A stretch of 64,000 bases of DNA, taken from Halanaerobium sp964649895 (lineage in GTDB: Bacteria; Bacillota; Halanaerobiia; Halanaerobiales; Halanaerobiaceae). The notes under the pieces are model-generated. The model saw nothing but the letters and a program-made list of their open reading frames with translations. It was not told where the DNA came from and did no database searches. Where the stretch lies: positions 1 through 64,000 of the forward strand of contig CAZYRX010000004.1 of the NCBI GenBank assembly GCA_964649895.1, written 5' to 3'. The stretch's first letter is position 1; each line of letters starts with the position of its first letter. The translations under genes and the position numbers were made by a program. This document shows positions 1 through 8,027 of the stretch, piece by piece.

Positions 1-76
1 TTGATCAGCAGCCTGAATAAAAAAAGAAAAAATTCAGAATATTAATTAAAAAATCGCAAATTACCATCATATTCTT

Positions 77-105
77 TTGACTTTCTTCAAATTTAATGCT
101 ATAAT
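77..105 (+). promoter_or_regulatory. Sigma-A-type promoter of glpP-like gene
   Basis: TTGACT at 77-82 and TATAAT at 100-105 are separated by 17 bases, and a TG one base before the -10 adds an extended -10 element. This is one of the best promoter matches in the window and would start transcription near position 112, about 58 bases before the GlpP-like coding region. Confidence 0.75.
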
Positions 106-169
106 TAAAAATGTGATAAAAAATAAAAGAAAAAGTGAAAAACAATAAAAGGTTGTGAAAGAAATTAAA

Positions 170-742
170 ATGAGCAAAAAAAGAGTTGAGGAGATTTTTT
201 CTGATAAAATAATTATCCCATCTGTAAAAAAACTAAGGGATCTTAATGAAGCTCTTAAGAGTTCTGCACCTGCCATTTATTTATCCAATGTTCATATTGG
301 CAACCTAAAGTCTATTACTAAAACCTGTCATAAAGAGGGCAAATTTGTTTTTGTTCACACCAAATTAATAGGTGGTTTTAAATCAGATCAGACTGGAATA
401 AAATTATTAAAAAACTCTTTTCAAGTAGATGGATTATTTTCAACAAATCCCCAGACGATTAGCATGGCTAAAAAAGAAGGTCTTTATGCGATTCAGCGTT
501 TCTTTTTTATGGACTCAATGTCAACTGATTTTGCGCTTGAAAGTTTGAGAAGTTCAAATCCTGATGCCTGTGAATTACTACCTTCACCACTGGCTTTGAA
601 GGTCAGAGAAGATATCAGGAGAGAAAATCCAGATATTCCTTTACTGGCAGCTGGTTATATTGATAATAGAGAACTTGTCAATGAGATATTTGATGCAGGG
701 CTTGACGGATTGACTACAAGCAGTAAAGATTTGTGGCCTTAA
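170..742 (+). CDS. glpP: GlpP-like glycerol-3-phosphate responsive antiterminator
   Basis: A 190-residue protein of the GlpP family, RNA-binding antiterminators that act with glycerol-3-phosphate on leader terminators of glycerol genes. Family hallmarks are visible: the HIGNLKSI segment, the FVHTKLIGG segment, AIQRFFFMDS in the middle and the C-terminal TTSSKDLWP motif, the usual end of this TIM-barrel-like family. Length is normal. The start is ambiguous: a GTG at 155 lies only two bases after AAAAGG, whereas the ATG at 170 has a weak GAAAG eight bases upstream and leaves the conserved core intact, so 170 is preferred. The next transcription unit begins with a terminator-like hairpin (863-914), a plausible target for it. 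Confidence 0.88.
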   Translation: MSKKRVEEIFSDKIIIPSVKKLRDLNEALKSSAPAIYLSNVHIGNLKSITKTCHKEGKFVFVHTKLIGGFKSDQTGIKLLKNSFQVDGLFSTNPQTISMAKKEGLYAIQRFFFMDSMSTDFALESLRSSNPDACELLPSPLALKVREDIRRENPDIPLLAAGYIDNRELVNEIFDAGLDGLTTSSKDLWP

Positions 743-862
743 TTTGATTATATCTGATTTTTCTTAATCTAAATTTTCAAAATACTAAAACAAAATATTA
801 AAAAAATAGCTTTTTAATTTTAATTAACCAAAACAAAATCAACCAAAAGGGTATGTGATAAG

Positions 863-916
863 AAACCCCGCTTTTAGACAATAGGAAATTTTCTGTTGTT
901 CTAAAGTGGGGTTTTT
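863..916 (+). terminator. Terminator-like hairpin, candidate GlpP antitermination site
   Basis: Bases 863-881 and 896-914 form a nearly perfect 19-pair stem (core AAACCCC with GGGGTTT) with a 14-base loop, followed by a short T-run. It is an intrinsic terminator by shape. It lies 120 bases after glpP and 150 bases before the FGGY kinase, so it can end the glpP transcript, serve as an attenuator in the kinase leader, or both. The rest of the 743-1063 gap is AT-rich with no gene that I can see. Confidence 0.7.
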
Positions 917-1063
917 ATGTTTATTTTTAACCTTAAAGTTAATGAGGAGTGAAAATAAACAGCAAGAAATCACTTTGCCAATTAAGATAATTTACTGAAA
1001 TAAGATTTTAAATTTTGCTATTTTTAGCAATTAACATATATCAAAATTAGGAGGGAAAATTAT

Positions 1064-2596
1064 ATGAAGTATGTATTAGGAGTAGACATAGGTACTGGTG
1101 GTGCAAGAGCGGCAATTATTAATGAAGAGGGAGAATTTGAAAACTCATCTTATACCGACCATGGTTATAATATACCCAAAGCGGGTTGGGCTGAGCAGGA
1201 AGCAGAAGTTTATTGGGACAGTTTTTGTGAAGTGGTTAAAGAAGCAGCAGATTGGGTTAAAGAAAAAAATGGAGAAATTGTTGGTTTGGGAATTAGTGGT
1301 TTAACACCTGATATTTTACCGATAGATAAAGATGGAGAAGCTTTATATCCGGCAATTCTCTGGCTTGACAGAAGAGGTACTGAAGAAGATGAATGGATAA
1401 AAGATAATATTGGTGTTGACAAAGTTTTCGAACTAAGTGGAAATACAGTTGACCCATATTATGGGCTGGTAGAACTACTCTGGCTGAAAAATAAAGAACC
1501 TGGAATCTATGGTAAAGCAGATAAGTTTGTAAATATCAAAGATTATGTTCTCAATAAAATTACGGGAACAGTATGTATGGACTATACTCAGGCAGCTTGT
1601 ACAGGTATTGGTTTTGATATTCGCAAAAAACAGTGGGATCCTGAGATGTTTGAAGCTCTAGGTTTAGATATTGATAAGATGCCTGATTTGGTTAGACCGG
1701 AAGAGGTAATTGGAGAAACGCTTCCAGAAATAAGTGAAGAAACAGGTTTAGAGCCAGGAATACCAGTTGTTGCTGGAGCAGGAGATGCTTTTGCAAGTGT
1801 AATGGCTGCTGGTATTAGTGAAGTTGGAGAAAATGTTGTAGCACTTGGTACATCAGCTGTTTGGGGCTTTTTAGGAAAATCAGATGATTTTGCTGAAAAT
1901 ATGTTGGTTACACCTGCTCCAGGCTATCCCGATATGTATCTAACTAGTGCAGCACCGGCTTTTACTGGTGGAGTTTATAAGTGGATAAGAGAAAATGTCA
2001 TGGCACATGAAGATGATGATGCCTATGTCAAAATGAATGAAGAAGCGGCAGAAATTAATCCGGGTTCAGATGGATTAACTATCCTACCTTATTTTGCAGG
2101 TGAAAGATCTCCAGTTTGGGATGCAAGAGCAAGAGGAGTTATTTTTGGTCTTTCCACAGATCACACCAGAGCGAATGTATTTAGAGCTGGCCTTGAATCT
2201 GTTGCTTATGCTCTACTGGATAGCTTAAAATATATTAGAGCATCCGGTACTGAAATTGGAGAAGATATGGTTGTAACAGGTGGTATGGCAAAAAGTAAGC
2301 TGTTGAGAGAAATTCTGGCTAATACTTTAAACATGAATGTTGTCTACATTGGCGGCCATGTAAGTGCTGAGGTAGGTTCAGCTTATATTGCCGGTAATGG
2401 TGTTGGGTTATTTGAAAGTTATGAAGTTGCAAAAGAAAAATTAGAACTTATTGACAAAGTTGAGCCAGATCCAAAGATAAACGAAATCTATGAAGAATAC
2501 TATGAAAGAGTATATAAGCATTTACATCCAGCTCTAGCGGGTATATTTAACGCTAACTATGAAATAAGAAATAATGTTGATAAATTACTCAACTAA
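1064..2596 (+). CDS. FGGY-family carbohydrate kinase (xylulokinase-like)
   Basis: A 510-residue ATP-dependent sugar or polyol kinase of the FGGY family. The N-terminal phosphate-binding motif DIGTGG is at residues 8-13, the substrate-loop GWAEQ at 41-45, the catalytic aspartate is probably D241 in GAGDAF, and the C-terminal FGGY signature with AGLESVAYAL lies near residue 375. The length suits xylulokinase-like members, but substrate residues cannot be assigned by eye; glycerol, erythritol or ketose substrates remain possible. AGGAGG lies 10 bases before the ATG. The aldolase and dehydrogenase downstream suggest a short polyol or ketose pathway: phosphorylation here, then reduction/oxidation and aldol cleavage. 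Specificity is uncertain, family is not. Confidence 0.9.
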   Translation: MKYVLGVDIGTGGARAAIINEEGEFENSSYTDHGYNIPKAGWAEQEAEVYWDSFCEVVKEAADWVKEKNGEIVGLGISGLTPDILPIDKDGEALYPAILWLDRRGTEEDEWIKDNIGVDKVFELSGNTVDPYYGLVELLWLKNKEPGIYGKADKFVNIKDYVLNKITGTVCMDYTQAACTGIGFDIRKKQWDPEMFEALGLDIDKMPDLVRPEEVIGETLPEISEETGLEPGIPVVAGAGDAFASVMAAGISEVGENVVALGTSAVWGFLGKSDDFAENMLVTPAPGYPDMYLTSAAPAFTGGVYKWIRENVMAHEDDDAYVKMNEEAAEINPGSDGLTILPYFAGERSPVWDARARGVIFGLSTDHTRANVFRAGLESVAYALLDSLKYIRASGTEIGEDMVVTGGMAKSKLLREILANTLNMNVVYIGGHVSAEVGSAYIAGNGVGLFESYEVAKEKLELIDKVEPDPKINEIYEEYYERVYKHLHPALAGIFNANYEIRNNVDKLLN

Positions 2597-2633
2597 CAAG
2601 AACCTTAATTAGTTGACTGCTTAATTGACTTTA

Positions 2634-2683
2634 ACCTGTTTTCTCGTAATAACGAGATAATTTAAATAAGAGAGAAAACAGGT
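2634..2683 (+). repeat. Nested, competing inverted repeats between kinase and aldolase genes
   Basis: ACCTGTTTTCTC (2634-2645) and GAGAAAACAGGT (2672-2683) form a perfect 12-pair stem. TCTCGT (2642-2647) and ACGAGA (2652-2657) form an internal hairpin that shares the TCTC bases with the outer stem, so the two cannot form completely together. There is no T-run after it, so it is not an ordinary terminator. It could be an RNA processing or stability element, or an operator. Confidence 0.5.
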
Positions 2684-2795
2684 ATTAATAATAAAATATT
2701 ACCAAAAATCCATCAAAATTTTTATATTTTTTTAAAAACAAATTTTAACAGGTCTAATATTAATGCAAAATAATTAATCAAGGAGATTGATAATT

Positions 2796-3656
2796 ATGCT
2801 GACAAATTTAAATGAAGTACTTCCCAAAGCAAGAAAAGAAGGTTATGCAGTTCCAGCATTTGATTGTATTGAAGATTTTATGATCAGGACAATTTTAGAT
2901 ACTGCAGAAAAAAAGAATTCTCCTGTTATTTTAATGTCTTTAAGACATGATTTAGAAGGCAAAGGCTTTAGCTATATTGCCGGTCTGATCAATAAAGTAG
3001 CACCTGAGTATGATATACCAATTGTGCTGCATCTTGATCATGCAGAAGATCTGGATTTTATAAAAAAAGCTATTGACAATGGTTTTAGTTCTGTAATGTA
3101 TGATGGCTCTCAACTTCCCTTTGAAGAAAATATCAAGAACACAAAAGAAGTAGTAGAATATGCTCATGCTAAAGGAGTTACAGTTGAAGCTGAATTAGGT
3201 CATGTAGGTGGAATGAATCTTGATGGAAGTAAAGAAGGAGATTCTCAGCTTACAAAAGCAGAAGATGTCAAGACTTTTATCGAAAAAACAAATGTTGATG
3301 CACTGGCGGTTTCAATTGGTACAGCTCATGGTGTTTATGAATCTGAACCAGAATTAAATATTGAACGCTTAAAAGAGATAAATAAAATCAGTTCAGTTCC
3401 ACTTGTGCTGCATGGAGGTTCAGGCACACCAGTAGAGCAGGTCCAGGAATCTATAAAAAATGGAATTGCAAAGATAAATATATTTGCTGATCTTAGAATC
3501 TCAATGTACAAAGGTCTTTTAGAGGCTGCAGACAAAGCAGAAAAAGAAGGTAGGATTGATCCGACTCCAGATATTCTATTTGATCCAATCAGAAACTCAC
3601 TGGGAGAAGCTGTAGCTGGGAAAATAGAAGATTTGTTTGCAGATAATAGAGTTTGA
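2796..3656 (+). CDS. Class II fructose/tagatose-bisphosphate aldolase family protein
   Basis: A 286-residue zinc-dependent class II aldolase that splits a ketose (bis)phosphate into dihydroxyacetone phosphate plus an aldehyde. The HLDHAED motif carries catalytic D81 and zinc ligand H82; VEAELGHVGG follows near residue 130, zinc ligands recur in GTAHGVY and LHGGSG, and the phosphate-binding KINIFADLR stretch is near residue 228. The start at 2796 is chosen because AGGAG (2781-2785) lies 10 bases upstream; a TTG three codons earlier is too close to it. It follows the FGGY kinase and precedes a SorE-like dehydrogenase, suggesting use in polyol or uncommon ketose breakdown rather than central glycolysis. 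GatY/KbaY-like specificity is possible. Confidence 0.9.
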   Translation: MLTNLNEVLPKARKEGYAVPAFDCIEDFMIRTILDTAEKKNSPVILMSLRHDLEGKGFSYIAGLINKVAPEYDIPIVLHLDHAEDLDFIKKAIDNGFSSVMYDGSQLPFEENIKNTKEVVEYAHAKGVTVEAELGHVGGMNLDGSKEGDSQLTKAEDVKTFIEKTNVDALAVSIGTAHGVYESEPELNIERLKEINKISSVPLVLHGGSGTPVEQVQESIKNGIAKINIFADLRISMYKGLLEAADKAEKEGRIDPTPDILFDPIRNSLGEAVAGKIEDLFADNRV

Positions 3657-3708
3657 ATTGAGAATATAAATTCAAAAATATTAAAATAGGAAAAGTGGGA
3701 GGATATAT

Positions 3709-4962
3709 ATGAAAACAAGAGCGCTCAGATTATATGGTAAAAAAGATTTAAGATTGGAAGAATTTGAACTCCCTGAAATTAAGGATGATGAAATTCTTGC
3801 GGAAGTTGTTACAAATAGCATCTGTATGTCAACATATAAAACTGTTCTTCAGGGTGCAGATCATAAACGTGTACCTGATAATCTTGCAGAAAATCCTACA
3901 ATTACAGGTCATGAATTCGCCGGAGAAATTATAAAGGTTGGCTCTAAATGGAAAGATGACTATGAAGCTGGACAGAAATTTACAGTTTCTCCAGTATTAG
4001 ATTACAAGGGAGAATCTCATACGGCAGGTTATTCATATCAATATTTTGGCGGCAACAGCCAATATGTCATTATTCCACCTGAAGCCATGGAACTTGGATA
4101 TCTATTTAAATATGGGGGAGATGCTTTTTTTGAAGCATCATTAGCAGAACCGATTTCCTGTGTAATAGGTGGCTATAAATCTGTATATCATAATGTTGAT
4201 GATTATACTCATAAAATGGGAATTATTGAAGATGGCAGCACAGCACTTCTTGGGGCTGCAGGTCCTATGGGTATTGGTGCTCTAGATTATGCACTTCATG
4301 CAGAAAGAACACCTTCACTGCTGGTTCTAGTAGATATAAATCAGGAGAGACTCGATAGATTATCTAAAATTTTCCCTCCAGAAGAAGCAGAAAAAGATGG
4401 CACAGAACTTCATTATATTAATCCTCAAAATGAAAATAATATTGTGGAAAAATTAAAAGCTCTAAACGGAGGCAGTGGTTTTGATGATGTATTTGTATAT
4501 GCACCAGTTAAATCCCTGGTTGAAGATGGAGATGAATTGCTTGGTGATGATGGCAATCTTCATTTTTTTGCAGGCCCAACTGACAAAGAATTTTCAGCTG
4601 AGGTGAATTTTTATGATGTCCATTATTCTTCAACTCATTTTACAGGTTCTTCCGGTGGAAATGATGAGGATATGAAAGAAGCGCTCAATCTTTTTGCAGA
4701 AGGACGGCTGAAACCGGCAAAGATGATAACACATATTGGTGGATTAAATAGTGCTGAAGATACTATTCTAAATTTGCCTGATCTGCCTGGTGGTAAAAAA
4801 CTTATCTATACAGGAATAGATATGGAGCTAACCGCACTAAAAGATCTTGCTTCCAAAAAAGAAGAAAATCCAGATTTTGCTGAACTTGCAAAAATAGTTA
4901 AAGACAATAACGGTTTATGGTCAAAAGAAGCAGAAGAATTTCTGCTGCAAAATTTTAGTTAA
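3709..4962 (+). CDS. SorE-like zinc-type alcohol dehydrogenase (sorbose-1-phosphate reductase-like)
   Basis: A 417-residue member of the medium-chain dehydrogenase family. Visible are C39 in the catalytic zinc position, the GHEFAGEI motif (H68, E69), a nucleotide-binding loop GAAGPMGIG near residues 187-195, and a long C-terminal extension typical of the L-sorbose-1-phosphate reductase group. It probably interconverts a ketose phosphate and a polyol phosphate with NAD(P)H. AGTGGGAGG precedes the ATG. It is the last gene of the kinase-aldolase group and is separated by a hairpin from the convergent DeoR regulator, which may control the group. The exact substrate is not visible. Confidence 0.82.
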   Translation: MKTRALRLYGKKDLRLEEFELPEIKDDEILAEVVTNSICMSTYKTVLQGADHKRVPDNLAENPTITGHEFAGEIIKVGSKWKDDYEAGQKFTVSPVLDYKGESHTAGYSYQYFGGNSQYVIIPPEAMELGYLFKYGGDAFFEASLAEPISCVIGGYKSVYHNVDDYTHKMGIIEDGSTALLGAAGPMGIGALDYALHAERTPSLLVLVDINQERLDRLSKIFPPEEAEKDGTELHYINPQNENNIVEKLKALNGGSGFDDVFVYAPVKSLVEDGDELLGDDGNLHFFAGPTDKEFSAEVNFYDVHYSSTHFTGSSGGNDEDMKEALNLFAEGRLKPAKMITHIGGLNSAEDTILNLPDLPGGKKLIYTGIDMELTALKDLASKKEENPDFAELAKIVKDNNGLWSKEAEEFLLQNFS

Positions 4963-4988
4963 AGATAAACAATACTAGAATAAAAAAT

Positions 4989-5029
4989 CCAGATTAAAAA
5001 GCACATCAAAAAATGGCTTTTTAATCTGG
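4989..5029. terminator. Bidirectional hairpin between convergent genes
   Basis: CCAGATTAAAAAGC (4989-5002) and its exact complement at 5016-5029 form a 14-pair stem. On the minus strand it is followed by a T-run (A-run at 4982-4987 on the plus strand), so it best serves as terminator for the DeoR gene; on the plus strand the T-run is weak. Confidence 0.7.
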
Positions 5030-5106
5030 GCTTAATTATCTAAATAACTAAAGATATAAATAAAATATTAGCTTTTAAAACTAATTAAATCTAATATTGT
5101 GAAGCT

Positions 5107-5877
5107 TTATTTTCCAACTATTATATCAATACCTGCATCTTCAATTTTTTTAACATCTTGATCACTAACACCAGAATCAGTAATCAGAAGATCTATATCA
5201 CTTGCTTTAGCAAATTGAGCTGCAGAAGTATGTCCAATCTTAGTATGATCAACTAGAGCGATTAGTTTATCAGATTTTGCAACCATTTTTTTCTTCAACT
5301 CTACTTCATAGAAGTTGAAATCGGTTAAACCGTTATCAACATTAAAACCATGTGAAGAGGTAATCATTAAATCTGCAGAAATATCGTCCAGCATACAGCC
5401 GCCAATTAGACCTTCTACAGAACCTGATTTTGGTCTTACGATACCACCAAGGAGTATAACATTAAAATCTTCTTCATTTTTTACTTCAAGAGCTGTATAG
5501 ATGCCATTAGTAAGTACAGTTAATTTTTCACAGTTAGAAAGATATGGAATCAGGTATAAGATTGTAGAGCTGGCATCAAGTATGATTGTCTGACCACTTT
5601 TTATAAAATCTTTTGCTACTTTGCCAATAACCTTTTTTTCTTCAACATTTTTTTCGCTTCTCTTATGAAAACTGCGGAAACTGCTGCTTTCATCTTTATC
5701 AGGCAGAACAGCTCCACCGTGGATTCTTTCTACAAGGCCCTGTTCTTCAAGTTGAGCTAGATCATTACGAATAGTTGCACCGGAAACATCAAGTTCTTTT
5801 TCTAGCTGTTGAGTAGAGACTTGTTTATGAGTTTTAAGCAGTTCTAAAATTTTGTTTTTTCTGGTGTGGGAAAGCAT
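5107..5877 (-). CDS. DeoR-family sugar-operon repressor
   Basis: A 256-residue DeoR/GlpR-type regulator. The N-terminal winged helix-turn-helix spans about residues 5-57 and ends in the family signature ATIRNDLAQLEEQGLVERIHGG; the rest is the DeoRC sugar-phosphate sensor domain, with the ILDASST and VLTNG segments that bind phosphorylated ligands. The start at 5877 is set by AGGAGG at 5886-5891; upstream in-frame codons lack a site. It faces the kinase-aldolase-dehydrogenase genes and shares its upstream region with the glycerol-1-phosphate dehydrogenase gene, where two perfect palindromes lie, so it could control itself, that gene, and the polyol genes. Confidence 0.92.
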   Translation of the reverse strand: MLSHTRKNKILELLKTHKQVSTQQLEKELDVSGATIRNDLAQLEEQGLVERIHGGAVLPDKDESSSFRSFHKRSEKNVEEKKVIGKVAKDFIKSGQTIILDASSTILYLIPYLSNCEKLTVLTNGIYTALEVKNEEDFNVILLGGIVRPKSGSVEGLIGGCMLDDISADLMITSSHGFNVDNGLTDFNFYEVELKKKMVAKSDKLIALVDHTKIGHTSAAQFAKASDIDLLITDSGVSDQDVKKIEDAGIDIIVGK

Positions 5878-5920
5878 TAAAACGACCTCCTGTATATTAT
5901 TTTCTTTTAAATACTGTGAT

Positions 5921-5940
5921 ATTAATATTAGAATATTAAT
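5921..5940. promoter_or_regulatory. 20-bp inverted repeat upstream of deoR-type gene
   Basis: ATTAATATT (5921-5929) and AATATTAAT (5932-5940) are exact complements with a 2-base spacer, 44 bases before the regulator start. It is very AT-rich, so chance or promoter function is possible; autoregulatory operator is the alternative. Confidence 0.35.
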
Positions 5941-6012
5941 AGAAATCATCAGTATCTATTTAATATATTTGATTTTATATTTTTAAATAAAACTTTTCAG
6001 AGAAAACTTAAT

Positions 6013-6042
6013 AAATTAAATGTCTATATAGACATTTAATTT
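6013..6042. promoter_or_regulatory. Perfect 30-bp palindrome, candidate DeoR operator
   Basis: Bases 6013-6042 are a perfect palindrome, with TGTCTATATAGACA at its centre, in the divergent region between the DeoR gene (start 5877) and glycerol-1-phosphate dehydrogenase (start 6533). With no loop it suits a dimeric DNA-binding protein rather than a terminator. The remainder of the 655-base gap is very AT-rich, with A/T-run low-complexity sequence at 6130-6360 and no gene seen. Confidence 0.6.
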
Positions 6043-6399
6043 CTATTATATGTTTTAATTGTATTTTATATGATTTTAATTGTCAAGCATATATTCAGAA
6101 AAGTTAAAAAATATTTTTATATACTTTCTTTTTTGATAATAAATAAAAATAAATAAAAATCACTATAATCTAATATATTTTTATAAAAAAAGAATAAAAG
6201 AAGCTTTTAGAAGTATTTATAGAGCAGTTATAGCTTCAATAAAGCAGATCTTATCTATTATTATTTTTTTCAAGCATTAGGAAAACATTATAGATATTAA
6301 ATAAAGGCCATATGAAATTATAATAAAAATAAATAAAAGAAAATAAAAATAAATAATAAAAAATACTTGCTTTTTATTTCGTTTTATGCTAATATTTAA

Positions 6400-6428
6400 T
6401 TGACGAAAACTTATATATATTCTTTAAT
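6400..6428 (+). promoter_or_regulatory. Promoter of glycerol-1-phosphate dehydrogenase gene
   Basis: TTGACG at 6400-6405 and TTTAAT at 6423-6428 are 17 bases apart, each one mismatch from consensus. Transcription would begin about 100 bases before the ATG at 6533. Confidence 0.55.
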
Positions 6429-6532
6429 TTATTGCAATTTTTTAAGTTTTTAATTATAGATAGGATATCTTGCAGTGGTTTTTTTGACTAATTATATTTG
6501 ATTATGTAAATCATTCAAAAGGAGGAATTTAA

Positions 6533-7864
6533 ATGGATTTAGATCTTAAAGAAATTTCAGGAAAAGAATGTTCTTGTGGAAGAGTACACAATGTGCCAAT
6601 AAAAGAGGTAGTAATCGAAGAGAATGCTTTGAAAAGAATTCCCGAGTTAATAAGCAGGGTTTCTGAAGAAAAAAAGGTTTATGTGGTTAACGATAAAAAT
6701 ACAAAAGAAGCAGCAGGTGACAAAGTTCAGTCGGTATTAAAAGATGCGGGCTTTGAAGTAATAGAAATTTTACTTAAAGAAAAAGAAGGTGATGATCATC
6801 TTGTTCCAGATCCAGATGCTATTTTTGGTGTTTTAGCTGGTGTTGATGATGATGGATATATTTTAGCTGTTGGTTCTGGAAGTATCAATGATCTTACCGC
6901 TTATGCAGCTCGTAAAATGAACAGACCATATTCTATCATAGCTACTGCACCTTCAATGGATGGATATGCATCATCTATTGCTTCAATAACTTATGAGGGT
7001 GTTAAGAAATCTTATGATATTACACCACCAGATTTTATAGCTGCAGATCTCAACGTGCTTGCTGATTCACCCTGGAAGTTAATTCAATCAGGTCTTGGTG
7101 ATTTACTTGGTAAAGTGACTTCACTGTTGGGCTGGAAGATGCAGCGAGAATTATTAGATGCATATTTCTGTCAGGAAGCTTATGATATGGTGGAAAATGT
7201 TTTAGATGACCTCTTTAATGATTATGAAACAATTATTGATCGTAAAATTGAGGGTATTGATGCTTTAACTAAAGGTTTGATTTATTCAGGTATTGCAATG
7301 ATGATGGTTGGTAATTCAAGACCAGCTTCTGCAGGTGAACATCAGATATCACACTTTTTTGATATGTATTCCGGTATTTTCCAGAAACCTGTACCTACTC
7401 ATGGGATAAAAGTTGGGACAGCAGCGGTTATAACAAGTGACTTTTATTTAAGACTGCTTGAAACAAATTTTGCAGAGCTTGAACTGAATCATGATAGAAA
7501 AGCCAGAGAAGAGGCTATTAAAGATAATTACTTAGAAAAAGCAGCAAAAATTTTAGAATTATTAGATCAGAGATGGGAACGAGAAAAGATAAGCAAAGAA
7601 AAGCTGCTTGAAAAAGAGGAAGCATTAAAATCTTATATTAGAGAATATAAAGAAAACCTAGAAAAAGTTGATGAGATTCTTGATGATTTTGGATTTTTTG
7701 ACAGAGAAGATGTAAAAGGACTTGATCGGGACTGGCTGAGAAAAGCAGTAAATTTTGGTTTTGAAATCAGAGTTCGCTATTCTATCCTGACATTATTGAA
7801 TCAGGCAGGACTGCTGGAAGAATGGGCTGAAGATGCAATTGAGAGCTTAGAGGCAAGACTTTAG
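6533..7864 (+). CDS. sn-glycerol-1-phosphate dehydrogenase (AraM/EgsA family)
   Basis: A 443-residue enzyme that reduces dihydroxyacetone phosphate to sn-glycerol-1-phosphate with NAD(P)H, the stereochemistry used in archaeal lipids and in some Firmicutes. The AVGSGSINDLTAYAA cofactor segment, ATAPSMDGYASS, and metal-ligand regions AGEHQISHFFD and PTHGIKVG are typical of the family. An N-terminal CSCGRVH motif (residues 14-20) is also found in AraM-type bacterial members. GGAGG lies 8 bases before the ATG. It is followed by a HAD phosphatase, the same partner as in the Bacillus ara operon (AraL beside AraM), and then DhaK, so the local theme is C3 phosphates. Confidence 0.9.
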   Translation: MDLDLKEISGKECSCGRVHNVPIKEVVIEENALKRIPELISRVSEEKKVYVVNDKNTKEAAGDKVQSVLKDAGFEVIEILLKEKEGDDHLVPDPDAIFGVLAGVDDDGYILAVGSGSINDLTAYAARKMNRPYSIIATAPSMDGYASSIASITYEGVKKSYDITPPDFIAADLNVLADSPWKLIQSGLGDLLGKVTSLLGWKMQRELLDAYFCQEAYDMVENVLDDLFNDYETIIDRKIEGIDALTKGLIYSGIAMMMVGNSRPASAGEHQISHFFDMYSGIFQKPVPTHGIKVGTAAVITSDFYLRLLETNFAELELNHDRKAREEAIKDNYLEKAAKILELLDQRWEREKISKEKLLEKEEALKSYIREYKENLEKVDEILDDFGFFDREDVKGLDRDWLRKAVNFGFEIRVRYSILTLLNQAGLLEEWAEDAIESLEARL

Positions 7865-8027
7865 TTTAATATCTAAAATTGATAAATTTTCACTCTTATA
7901 GTTTATAGATATATAGATTTTTTTCAAGTAGAGAAAAGTTCTGATTTTTTCTGATTAAAACTTGTTATATAAATAGAATTTGATAAAATAGATAGTGAGA
8001 TAAAATCCTTAAAGGGAATGATAATAG

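Noticed and set aside
1..45. Possible C-terminal end of an upstream gene (two frames end in a stop at about 20 and 45)
   Set aside because: Too short to choose a frame or recognise a product; not listed as a gene.
3335..3718. Minus-strand ORF of 127 codons inside the aldolase gene
   Set aside because: It lies antisense to clear aldolase motifs and has no ribosome binding site or family features.
6130..6360. Repeated AATAAAA-like runs
   Set aside because: Low-complexity AT-rich sequence without regular period or spacing; not a repeat array or origin.
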